Part shown: in pieces, positions 40,973 to 53,800 of the stretch
Layout of the letters: each line of letters starts with the position of its first letter
Numbering within the stretch: position 1 is the first letter of the stretch
DNA from: Nymphaea colorata
Taxonomy: Eukaryota; Streptophyta; Magnoliopsida; Nymphaeales; Nymphaeaceae
Length of the DNA stretch: 64,000 bases
Assembly: GCF_008831285.2 (NCBI RefSeq)
Contig: NC_045146.1
Coordinates: forward strand, 5,468,972 to 5,532,971
Direction of reading: 5' to 3'
Notes under the pieces: model-generated
Told to the model about the DNA's origin: nothing
Database searches by the model: none
Seen by the model: only the letters and a program-made list of their open reading frames with translations
Position numbers and translations under genes: made by a program

Positions 40973-43900
40973 CACATATTAGATGACTAATATGTAATGT
41001 ATATATATATATGTATGTATAGAAGGGATACATACATTCTAACACCCCCCCTCAAACTTACGGTGTGATAACCGAAAATTTGCCAAGGAGAAAATGAAAT
41101 CTGGCGACCGCAAGAGCCTTTTTGAAGAAGTCGCCTACTTGATATTCAGAAGAAACATAAGAGAGATCAATATTCTTCTGAAGGAATTCTTCACGAACAT
41201 AATGACAGTCCATCTCTATATGTTTCGCTCGTTCGTGAAAAGTGTGATTGCTAGCAATATAAATTGCACTTTTGTTGCCATAGCAAAGCTTGACAGGATC
41301 CTTGATATGAATTCCCATATCTTTCAACAAGCTCTTGAGCCACACTATCTTCATTGTTGTAGTTGCTATTGCACGATACTCAGCTTTTGTTGATGATAGT
41401 GACACATTGTTTTGTTTCTTGCATCGCCAGGAAATTGGAGAATCACCTAAAACACACAAAAACCAGTGGTGGAGTGCCTATCATTGGGATCTCCACCCCA
41501 ATCAGCATCTGTATAAGCAACTAATTCTAATATAGAAGAGGAAGACAGAAATGGTCCTTTGTTGATAGTGTTTTTCACATAACGGACGATCCGCATTGCC
41601 GCTCCCATGTGTACTGAGGTGGGTCTTTGTTGAAATTGGCTTATGACATGCACGGCATGAGCAATGTCAGGTCTGGTGATGGAGAGATAAGAGAGAGCAT
41701 CAACTATTTGCCGAAAAGGAGTGAGATTCTCTAATATCTCTCCATCATCAATTTTCATTTTTACTCCCAGTGCTTCTGGAGTATCCACAACTTTGTCATT
41801 TGAGATACCTGTTCTGTCAACTAATTCACTAGCAAACTTCATTTGAGAAAGAAGATAACCCTGTTTGCTATAAGCAACTTCAATTCCAAGAAAATATGTT
41901 AGTTTTTCCAAATCAGTCATTTGAAAACATTTCTTAGGAAAATGTTTTACCTCAATAATCCCTTCATCATCACTCCCAATAATAACCATATCATCAACAT
42001 ACAATAATAAAATAATTACACCTACGGAGGTGGTTTTTACAAACAGACAGTATCAGAGTAGCAAGATTAAAAACCTTGATTAAACATGACATTACTAAAC
42101 TTGTCGAACCAGACTTTGGGAGCTTGTTTTAAACCATAAAGGGCTTTCTTAAGACGTAAAACTTTGTTTTGAGGTAGATCTAAACCAGGAGGAGCACTCA
42201 TGAAAACTTATTCCTATTGGTGACTATTTAAAAAGACATTTTTAACATCCATTTGAAAAATAGTCCAATGTTTAACAAAAGCAATGGTAATAAGAGTTAT
42301 AACAGAAGTCATGCGAGCAACAGGAGCAAATGTTTCTTCATAATCAATCCCATATTCTTGAACATATCCCTTGGCAACAAGTCTGGCCTTATATCTTTCT
42401 AAAGTTCCATCACTTCTAGTTTTGACTTTATAGATCCATCTACAACCAATAGTCTTCTTTCCTGTTGGTAGAGGCACAATATCCCAAGTCTCATTGCTTT
42501 CAAGAGCTTTAAGCTCAAGATTCATGGCTTCAATCAAATTGGGATTTTCCTTAGCTTCAAGGTAAGAAGAAGGCTCATAAAAAGAATGGTGTGCCATAAG
42601 ACAAGTTCGAAATTTTGGAGAAAAAGACTCATAAGAGATAAATCTTTGAGGAGGCCTAATGTGCCTTTGGGATCTCCTAGCAAGAGATTGATTAGTTTCT
42701 TGACTTTGGAGATCTCTTCTTCTATAAACTAAAATCTCTTTTGAAGGGTTGATATGAGTAGGATTATCATTGTTGACTTCTTCAACTTTATCGGATTCAT
42801 CATCATCAATATCACCATCATCATCAATATCGTTAGTCCAAAGAAAAGTATAATCTTCTAGTTTCTTGGGTTCATCTTTAAAACCATCTTCATTTTCTAA
42901 AAAAATCACATTTCTAGAAACATACATTTTATCTCTTTCAATATCATAACATCTATAACCCTTTTGAGTTTCAGAATACCCAATAAAAACACAAGAAATA
43001 GCTTTGGAAGAAAGCTTATCGTTTCAAAACATTTGCAACCAAAGACTTTAAGTCTATTGTAATTAGGTTTAACGTGGTGAAGTTTTTCAAAAGGAGAAAT
43101 ATGTTTCAAAAGTTTGGAAGACATTCTATAAATTAAATAGGTTAAAGTTAAAACAACCTCAACCCAAAAGTTTTTGGGAACATTTTTGGATAAAAGAAGA
43201 GCTCTAGTAGTTTCAATAATGTGCCTATGCTTACGCTCGGCCACTCCGTTTTGTTGTGGAGTGTTAGGACAAGATCTTTGATGAACAATACCTTTTCCTT
43301 TTAGAAATTGTTGAAACTCATTTGACATAAATTCTCCTTCCGAATCACTTCTAAAGGCTTTGATATTTGAGCCAAATTGGGTATAGATCATGTTGTAAAA
43401 ATTCTTAAAGTTTGTAAAAACCTCCGATTTGTGTTTGAGAAAGTAAACCCAAGTATGCCTAGAATAATCATCAATAAAGATCACATAGTACAATAACCTC
43501 CTTTTGACATAATAGGAGCGGGTCCCCACACATCCGAATGCACCAAATCAAAAGATTTTTTGGACAATGAAATTTCTATTATCAAAAGGTAAGGATTTAA
43601 TTTTTGCCTTAATACAATCATTACAATAAAAGTTCTTTTGACAAAAATTCTCCATAAAGGGAAGATGAGATATTTTTTATAGATTAGAGTGTCCAAGTCT
43701 TTGATGCCAAGTTTGAATGTTACATCCTTTGGAGATATTGCAAGATGGTCTTGAAAGATCCAAAAATTCCATGTAGTATAGATCATAAGTTCTAAAACCT
43801 TCCCCAATTGTCTTCCTGGATACACGGTCCTGCATCAAACATTTATATTGTGAGAATATTATATCAAAACCAAGGTCGGCTATTTGAGAAACAGATAATA

Positions 43901-46843
43901 AATTTAAGTTTAATTTAGGAATATATTTTACTTGAGGTACTTTTAGAGTTTTGGATCGAAAGGTTTGGTCAAGATTTCCAATAAAATCAATTTCAAGAGA
44001 GGTACCATCCGCCGTTTTCACAAAAGAATAAGAATCATTTTTCGTGCATTCGGTGAGAAGGGATCCACAATGAGTCATATGAAAAGAAGCACCCGAATCA
44101 ATAATCCAAGAGTACTTACTTGAAGAAGTAGATGCCACGGTGGCGCTCAATGTTGAAGGTGTGTCTCCTCCCTTTAGTAAAGGCTGAATAACTTCAATGA
44201 TCTTGGGTTGCAGAGCACTCATGAGTTGATCTAGTTGAAATGAACTTGCATCTTTCCTTTCTTCTTGAATTGGAGGCGCAACATTGCTTCTTTTGTCAAA
44301 AATTCTAAGTTTTGGACATCTAGGCTTGGTATGTCCTTCTTCTTGACAATGATAGCAAATAATTTTTCTTCTTGCTCCTTCATTTGTACGATGAAAGTGA
44401 GGAGGTCTATAAGGTCTCAAATGGACCCCCGGCCTAGATGTGGCAAGAACATTGTTGACTTTTTCTTTATCAAGACAAAGTCGATTTTCTTCCATTTGAA
44501 GCTCCGCAATAGCCTCATTCATAGATAGTGTTTTAGAACGATGGAGTAAAGCGGTTTTAACACCATCAAATTCGGGTCTAAGACCTATGATAAACTTATA
44601 GAATTTGTCACATTGTATTTGCTTTTCTCTAAGAAGAAGATCTTGCGTCCAATGTGGTTCAAAGATGCTTAATTCATCATACAGTTGATCCACTTCAGCC
44701 ACATACTCTTTAATGGATCTATCTCCTTGTTGGAGATTGTGAATTTTGAGTTGAACATTATGCATATAAGCAACATCTCTCATGGCATGAGTTTTCTTTA
44801 GATACTCCCAAGCCTCTAGGGCAGAATTTAATTTAGAGATTTGCCCACTAGTAGCATTGTCAACACAAGTCAAGATCCAAGTAATAATTTTATGATGACC
44901 AACACTCCATTCTTTCCATTTCTTATTGTATTCAGCTACTATTTCTCTTTTTCCGTTATGTCCTATTCCATAGCTCTTCCATCAACAATTTTAGTAAGGA
45001 CTAGTTGTGGTTCAAATTTTGTCCCATCAACTAGTTCCCAAAGGCTTTTACTACGTATAAAGTGTTCCATAGTTCTAGCCCATTCTATATAATTTGTTGA
45101 TGAGAGTTTAGGAAATGGTAGAGAAGAGACTTTGTCATCCATGAGCACAATCAACAAGGTAGATCCACTTACAAGTAATGAAGAAGCTAGCTGTCACGTG
45201 AGAAGAAGTCCACAGCAAGGAGAAGAAACCAGTCACCTTTCTTCTTGTGTAAAACTTGTATGTTTGAGATGACAAACAAATGATGAAAACAGCCACAATC
45301 TTCACCACCAATAGAGGCTAGCAAAACAGCACCTCAACCACAATCTTCACCACCAATAGAGGCCAGAAAAACAGCACCTTCTTGTGTCAAAAGTCAGCCA
45401 GTAATAACGTCGAACACTTGGAGTGCTTTACGGCTCCAAAGAAGGAGTAAGAGCTAAAACTTCAAACTGAAGGACAACACGATGAACAGCCAAAACGTGG
45501 CTCTGATACCATGTAAATCAGGTCCAACCAATGATAATGTTTCAATAATGTCACACTTGAAGCTTCCTCCAACCCAATAAAGTAATACTCAAGGGGCCAC
45601 ACTCAAGAGGAACAAAGAACAAATATTGATTCCAATAAACACAACAAGAAGTGGCTAAAAAGCCATACCGATTACACTACAGGATATACACTATTTATAA
45701 GGAAGAAAACAAAAGAGAAGAGAGAGCTAGCCGTTGGAGACTAGTTCCAATGGCTAGAATTCTAGCCGTTGGGACTAGTCTTCCCTTGGGTCCCCTTTGG
45801 ATAAAATCAGAAAGGGTAGGGGTAAAACAGGAAAAATACAGAAAAGAAAAAGACAAAAAGAAAGTGAAAAGTTACATAAATATCCTAAGTACCCAAACCT
45901 ATAAAATACATACATACATATATATATAAAAGACACATATTAGATGACTAATATATGTAATGTATATACATATATGTATGTATAGAAGGGATGCATACAT
46001 TCTAACAGTGGATACTCCTGAGGCACTAGGAGTAAAAATGAAAATTGGTGATGGAGAGATATTAGAGAATCCCACTCCTTTTCGGCAAATAGTTGGTGCT
46101 CTCTCTTATCTCTCCATCACCAGACCTGACATTGCTCATGCCGTGCATGTGATAAGCCAATTTCAGCAAAGACCTACCTCAGTGCACATGGGAGCGGCAA
46201 TGCAGATTGTCCGTTATGTGAAAAACACTATCAACAAAGGACTATTTATGTCTTTCTCTTCTATATTAGAATTAGTTACTTATACAGATGCTGATTGGGG
46301 TGGAGATCCTAATAATAGGCACTTCACAATTGGTTTTTGTGTGTTTTTAGGTGATTCCTTAATTTCCTGACGATGCAGGAAACAAAATAAGGTGTCACTA
46401 TCATCAACAGAAGCTGAGTATCGTGCAATGGCAACTACAACAATGGAGATAGTGTGGCTCAAGAGCTTGCTGAAAGATATGAGAATTCATATCAAGGATC
46501 TTGTCAAGCTTTGCTGTGACAACAAAAGTGCAATTTATATTGCTAGCAATCACACATTTCATGAAAGAACGAAGCATATAGAGATGGACTGTCATTATGT
46601 TCGTGAAGAATTCCTTCAGAAGAATATTGATCTCTCCTATGCTTCTGAATATCAACTTGGCGACTTCACAAAGGCTCTTGTGGCTGCCAGATTTAAATTT
46701 CTTCTTGGCAAACTTTCGGTTATCACACCGTAAGTTTGAGGGGGGGTGTTAGAATGTATGCATTCTAAATGTGTGTGTATATATATATATATATATATTT
46801 ATTTATATATACATATTATATATATTAGTTATCTAATATGTGT

Positions 46844-46885
<42 letters not shown>

Positions 46886-49800
46886 GATATTAGGATACTT
46901 ATGTAATTTTTCCTTTTTTTATGTATTTTTACTTTTCCCTTTTTATCCCCTTTCTTTCTCTTTATTCCCTAAAGGGGACTAGTCCCAACGGCTAGCCCTC
47001 TTCTTCCTTTTGTTCTCTCCTCTATAAATAGTATATATTCCCTCTTTTCATGGCTTTTTAAGCCACTTCTTGTTTGATTGTTGAATATTGATATACATGT
47101 TTCTTTATCCTCTTGTTAGAGGTCTCTTGTGTATTGCCTTGTTGAGTTGGTGGAAGATTCAACAGTGATATTCTTGAAGTATTTGCCTTGTTTGGGCCTG
47201 ATTTACAAGACCACGGGAGAGGAGACGAGGTTGAGAAGGAGAGAGAAAAACTATTTTGCTATTAACCCAAATTTCTGATTAAAAGAGATTAGGGAGGGGG
47301 GCCAAAACAAAAATTACGTATGAGTCCTCAAGAAATATAAAAGATAACAAATAAGACATGTAGCTTACTAAAAATTCCATAAAACTATCTAACCCATTAA
47401 CCAATATTCTAACACTCCCCCTCAAGCTAGAGCATAGATGTCAATTATGCTCAACTTGTCACAACCTCTCGTAAACTCACCAATAGGTAGTGCCTTAGTG
47501 AGTAAGTTGCTGCCTGGTTCTTTGATAAAACATGTATTGTAGATATAACTCTTTCCTGCACCAAATCCCTAATGAAGTGACAATCAACGATATGCTTTGT
47601 CCTCTCGTGATATACAAAATTGTTAGCTATGTATGTGGCAGCCTTGTTATCACATACATACTCATTGGAAGTGTGACAGAATTCTCAAATTTTTATGCAT
47701 AGACCAAACATAAGTCATTTCTGTTGCAGTTTGGGCCGTAGCCCTATATTCGGATTCAACTCTAGACCTAGTCACCACATTCTACTTTTTGCTTCTCCAG
47801 GATATAAGATTGCCTCTCACCAAGACGCCGAATCCTGTAGTAGACTTTATCTTCTACTGATCCAGCATAGTCAGCATCAGTGAAGGCTTCAACTTCAGAT
47901 GTTGAACCCTTTTTAAACTATAACCCTTTTCCTGGAAACGACTTTAAATACCTAAGAACCATCACGGCTGCTTCACAATGTACCTTCCTCAGTTTCTCCA
48001 TAAATTGGCTGAGATATTCCACTACAAAACTTATGTATGAACGAGTGATAGTTATTTGCAGAAGTTTCCCAATGAGGGATCTATATGGTCGTGAGTCGAC
48101 AACTTCAAATTGATCTTCATACAGCTGTAGATGAAGATTCATGGGCAGATTAGCAGCTTTTGCTCCAAGCATCCCGGTCTCCTGTAATAAGTCCAGTACA
48201 TACTTCTTTTGACATAGAATTTATCACACCCAAACACTTTTACCCCGAAATAATTTTTTTCCTTAAAAGCATAAAACGTCGAGGTGCAATGACACATCAA
48301 TTAAAAAGGAGCAATCAGTTCCATGAGAATATGTTTTGTAAAATTGAAATAGTAGAACCTAAAACAGTCCTCCATGGAAATAACAGAACTTCAGCTCTTG
48401 AACTGACACACTGAATGATAAGTGCAACAGTTACTAAGGTTCATCACCAAAACAAAAATGAAAAATTTCATGAACAAATACCAATCGGGAGTCCACGAAC
48501 AGCACCACCAAGCAATCACTCCCTAACAGATACACAACAAAACTCTAACCCTAAAATAGGCACCAGGACTTCTAAATAAATACTCAGGCAATAGATAAAA
48601 AGGACCTGTTTACCACAATAATTTCAGATCTATCCACGTAGTCTATTATTCAGAATACCCCAGGATGATTTCTTCCTGCTCAAGAAACTCTTGCTGACTT
48701 CAACACAGAAGCTGATTGCTGCAACAACTACTTGGATGAAGTCTCTACTCCATAGCTAGAGGTGCTTCATCCATCTACACAACTTCCACGATGAGAGTTT
48801 GATCATGATGGCATATAACTTTAACTGTGATCAGTTCTCTGATTACGTGACCAGAAAAAGAAAAGATGTTGAGTGCAAAAGTATAGTAGTGAGAGATGGA
48901 GGGAAGGAAGAGGAAGAGGAAGTGAAGAACAGAGGGAAAGAAAAAAAAAGAAGATCGAGTAGGAGAAGAAGATCAAAGCAACAGACATCAGAAACTCCCA
49001 GGGCACGGTATCTCTGATACCATGCTGCAAGATATTGGAGAGAAATTGGAGAGAAAAAAAAAATCATTCATTGATTAACCCTAGCCTCCTTTAAATAGAG
49101 ATCAGGAGGCGGCAAAGAAAAATTACATAGAAGTCCAAAAAATGAAAGAATTAATAAAGAGCTCATCCCTACTTTAAAATATCTGCGAATCACTACCTAC
49201 AGTCCTTTATTTTCTCTCAACAGTTACTATAAGCATGATGGATGAATTAACAATACCTCTGTTCTTTTCCTTACATTTTTCCACTTATAGGGTGCCTTCA
49301 TGCTTAAGGAAGGATTTTCCTTGCGATAGTACACCAAAATGTAAGTGAATTACTGGTTAAATGGGATAATATTGAAAGGTTATTGATGATTAGTCTAAGT
49401 TGGTGATCATATTCCTTTCATATTATGTTTTATTAACTACTCACATATTTATTGTCAGACTATTCCTTGTTTATAAATTGTGGAGGGAATCCATATACAT
49501 CTCATGGGAATGCATATGAAGGAGACACAGAACCACGTGGGGAATCTATGTTCTTCTATAGCCCAACAAAGACTTGGGCTTTTACCAGTACTGGGAGATC
49601 CATTGATTCTCAAAGTTTTGATTATGTGGTTACAAATTCAACTCGATTGCTAATGGCTGATCCGACACTATACATGAATGCACGTTCTTCGCCAATCACA
49701 ATGACATACTATGGACTATGCCTACAGAAGGGAATTTACAACGTCACACTTCACTTTGCTGAAATAATTTTCACTAATGATCAGACTTATAGCAGTCTTG

Positions 49801-50786
49801 GAGAACGGATTTTTGACGTATCAATTCAGGTGAGTACATGAAAGATTATACCTATAGATACTTTTAATATTGATACTGAATTTTTTGATCTTTTCTTCTT
49901 GCAGCATGAGATAGTACTAAAGAATTTCAACATTCAGAACGATGCTGGTGCCCCAGGCAAGGAGGTTATTAAAAGTTTTAATGCCAATGTGACAGAACAC
50001 ACTCTGGAGATCAGTTTCTATTGGGCTGGGAAAGGAACTCTTGATATTCCTTCAAGTGGGGTTTATGGTCCTCTGATTTCTGCTATTTCTGTGACACCAA
50101 GTAGGTCCTTTATCAATCTTATTTATTGCATCCTTCCTTTCAAGGTTGTCTTTGAACACTTATTATGTGTTCTATGTAAACTTCAAATGATCAAGACTCA
50201 TAAGCGTTACTACTTTGTTGAGATGCAGCTTATATGTAACTGTTTAATACATACTTTTGCTAATAACTTTTTTGCAGAGTTCAAACCTGCCAACTTTGAC
50301 GAGTCTTCCAAGATCTCCATTGTGGTCATCATTCTGATAGTCATGGCCAGCTTCATCATTATTATCTTGGTTTTGGTAATCCTTTGGCTAAAGGGGTATC
50401 TTGGAAATAGAGATGTTCTGGACAAAGGTGAAATCAACAACAAAATGCTTACCTGAAGATATATGAAGTTACCTTTTTATGAGGGAAATTTTATATAAGC
50501 ATATTATTAATTTTTTTGTGTGTGTATGTGAAATTCTGTTCGTATGATCCACATCTGTTAGGTCTGTCATTTGTGTCCTCCAAGAAGCATAGCTGCATGC
50601 ATCCTTTCCCTTGATGGTAAACTGTTTTAAAATAAATTCCGTATACATTTTTTTAGAAAAGAATATTGCATTTGGGTGTGTTTCCAACAAGTGCTTTTTA
50701 AGCAGATAAAAAATCAATGATATACGTAGCATTCTAGTAGAACAAGGAGACATTTATTTATTTTTTAATAGATAAACTTAATATAA

Positions 50787-50818
<32 letters not shown>

Positions 50819-53800
50819 GCGTGTGCGCGTGCATGCCCGTGTGTAATAATGTAATTATTTGTGTCATTGTATGCATGTGTATGTATAATTATTTTCCATC
50901 ATTGGATGTCATTCATTCCAACATGATGTGACCTATGTTGGTTCAATGACATGTGGCCAGAGTGTCTGGCAACTAAAACTGCTAGTATTTCTGTATAGGA
51001 AGTTGTTTCCATGCATCTTGTTTTTAAAACTTGATGTATCTTATTGAAGTACAGTTTTTTTACTGGTCTAAAATTTGAGGTCTCTCTAGGTCTAATTGAC
51101 TGGGCCGCTAACTCACACAAATGCTGGTTATGGTGTCACATGGTTTGTCTGCATCCTGCAGCATAGGTTTCTGTTTTCTTTCTTGTTTCTGTTCCCATTT
51201 TCCCAATTCTAATAAGAAGAGAGTGGGATGGCTAGATGTGCACATGTTGGACAGAAACTTGTGAATACATACTCTTGGAGCAAGAAGGAATTTTACTTGC
51301 TTATGGAAGCACAGACAGGAAACTAGTTGACTAATATATGTAATATACATACATATAGGTATATATAGATCGGGATACATACATTCTAACACCCCCTCAA
51401 ACTTACTGTGTGATGACCTAAAGTTTGCCAAGAAGAAATTAAAACGTGGTAGTAGCAAGAGACTTGGTAAAGAAATCTCCTAGTTGATATTCAGATAGAA
51501 CATAGGTGAGATCAATATTTTTCTGAAGAAACTCTTCACGAACATAATGATAGTCCATCTCTATGTGTTTTGTTCTTTCGTGAAGTGTGTGATTGCTAGC
51601 AATATAGATTCATTACACTCTTGTTGTCACAACAAAGCTTGACAGGATCCGCGAGATGACTTCCCATATATTTCAGTAAGCTTTGAGCCATACAATTTTC
51701 ATTGTTGTAGATGCCATGGCTCGAAATCCAATTTCAGTTGATGATAGAGACACCTTGTTCTATTTCTTACATAGCTAGGAAATTAACGAATTACCTAAAA
51801 ACACACAAAAACCAGTGGTGAAGTGCTTATTATTGGGATCTCCACCCCAATCAGCATCTGTATAAGCAAATAATTCTAATGTAGAAGAGGAAGATAAAAA
51901 AAGTCTTTTGTTGATTGCGTTTTTCACATAACCCACAATTCGCATTGCTGCTCCCATGTATACTGAAGTGGGTTTTTGTTGAAATTGACTTATAACATGA
52001 ACCGCATGAGTAATATCTGGTCTGGTGATAGAGATATAAGAGAAAGCACCAACAATTTGTCGAAAAGGAGTAGGGTTCTCTAATATCTCTTCGTCATCAA
52101 TCTTCATTTTTACTCCTAGAGCTTTTGGAGTGTCTACAATTTTGTTGCCTGAAATATCTGCTTTGTCAATTAATTCACTAGCAAACTTCGAAATCAAATA
52201 GCCTCTTTTGCTATAGGTAACTTCAATTCGAAAGAAATATATTAGTCTTCCAAATCAGTCATTTGAAAGCAATTCTTAAGAAATTGTTTTTCTCTATGAT
52301 TCTTTTATCATCACTTCCAGTACTATATCATCAACATACAACAACAAAACAATTATACCTACAGAAGTGTCTTTCACAAACATAACAATATCTGAATAGC
52401 AAGATTGAAAACCTTGATCAAACATAACACTACTAAATTTGTCAAACCAAGCCTTGGGAGCTTGTTTTAAACCATAAAGAGCTTTCTTAAGTCGTAGCAC
52501 TTTGTCCTGGGGTAGTTCAAGTTTAGGAGGGGCGCTCATGAAAACTTCTTCATTTAGAAAAACATTTATAACATCCATTTGAAAAATAGGCCATTGTTTA
52601 GTTGAAGCAACGACAATAAGAGTTATAACAGAGGTCATACGAGCAATTGGAGCAAAAGTTTCTTCATAATCTATACCATATTCTTGGACATATCCTTTAG
52701 CGACAAGTCTAGCTTTATACCTTTCTAACATCCTATGACTCCTAGTTTTGACTTTATAGATCCATCTACATTTTGTGGTCTTTTACCCTATAGGTAGAGA
52801 AACAATTTCCCAAGTCTCATTACTTTTGAGGGATTTAAGCTCATGATTCATAGCTTTAATCTGATTTGGATCTTCCTTAGCCTCAAGGTAAAATGAAGAC
52901 TCATAAAAAGAATGATGTTCCAAGAAGGTAACATCCCTCATAACATAGACTCGGCCAGTGATGGGGTCAATACATCTGTATCCTTTCTGAGTAGGGGAAT
53001 ACCCAACAAACACACCTTTGATAGACCTGGGATCAAGTTTCTTAATATTGGGACTGTGATTATGTATAAAACACACACAGCCAAAAACACGAGGGGGGAG
53101 TAGAAATGGTTGACGACTGCCGGGGAGTAACGAATGGGGAGTCTGACCATTCAGAACACGACTGGGCATGCGATTGATAAGATACGCACTAGTAAGAACT
53201 GCATCACCCCAATAGTGTTTAGGAAGATTTCTCTGAAACAGAAGGGCCCTGGTGACATTAAGAAGCTGGCTATTTTTCCTTTCAGCCACCCCATTTTGTG
53301 GGGGGGTATAACTACAGGACGTCTCATGAACAATCCCCCTTTTTCGAAGAAAATCCTCAACAGACTGACACATATACTCATGGGCATTATCGGACCGAAA
53401 GGTTTTAATAGTCCTACCATATTGAGTATACACAAGAAGAATGAAGGTCTCTATGATATGAGGAACCTCACTGCGATCTTTTAATAAGTACACAAAAGTA
53501 GCCCGAGAGAAGTCATCAATAAAAGTGATAAAGTATTGAAAATCTTGACGGGTATGAATTCCCGAAGGCCCCCACACATCCGAGTGAACCAAGGAAAAAG
53601 CTTCATTAACACAACTAGTAGAACTAGGGTACGAAGCCCTCATATGTTTAGCAAACTGACACACATCACAAGAAATCAAAGACAAATTCAAAGAAGAACA
53701 CAAATCGGGGAACAACTGTTTCAAAATCCCAAAAGGTAAATGCCCAAAACGTTCATGCCAGTACAAAAAGGACTGAAGACAATCTTCTCTTCGTTTCTCT

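Larger units (their letters stand above)
40489..46012 (-). mobile_element. Copia element L, inserted in its own family member C
   Basis: Element at 40494-46007 with perfect 5-bp duplication GTGGA (40489-40493, 46008-46012). LTRs of 551 and 496 bp differ mainly in TA-microsatellite length. Primer site at 45499-45511; polypurine tract (reverse CCCCCCTCAAAC) after 41044. Gag-pol complete in order but frameshifted. Same family as C and H. Confidence 0.94.
29519..47212 (+). mobile_element. Copia element C, host of K, D and L
   Basis: Ends at 29524 and 47207, flanked by the 5-bp duplication AGACC (29519-29523, 47208-47212), inside the LTR of J. LTRs are 426 and 461 bp; length differences come from TA-microsatellites and loss of half a palindrome in the right copy. 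Primer site at 29950. Coding parts: gag, protease and integrase 30326-32464; RT 34690-34934 and 40282-40493; RT/RNase H 46008-46736. Removing K, D and L largely restores element order, except for material lost at the K junction. Confidence 0.92.
29510..48224 (-). mobile_element. Copia fragment J, interrupted by C
   Basis: An LTR of about 216 bp is split by C into 29510-29523 and 47213-47414. After CTCCCCCTCAAGC (47415-47427, reverse of a polypurine tract) comes minus-strand RNase H and RT up to about 48224 ([10 protein letters not shown]-type residues near 48090; [13 protein letters not shown] near 48200). The remaining pol, gag and other LTR are absent. It inserted into I and was later truncated. 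Confidence 0.72.
23346..49227 (-). mobile_element. Copia element I, outermost host of the 26-kb nest
   Basis: LTRs at 23351-23541 and 49023-49222 are related and flanked by the 5-bp duplication GTTAC (23346-23350, 49223-49227). Minus-strand primer site at 49010-49022; polypurine-like CTCCCGCTC follows the left LTR. RNase H lies left of F (about 23600-23909), more RNase H and RT right of F (29080-29509). Gag and the 5' part of pol are missing, apparently deleted. LTRs differ in length and at many bases, so this is the oldest insertion in the intron; all other elements there sit inside it. Confidence 0.88.

Noticed and set aside
49452-50456. Two separate small genes at 49452-49841 and 49899-50456
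   Set aside because: They are malectin and transmembrane exons of the receptor kinase extended into introns; splice sites and phases join them to the LRR and kinase exons.
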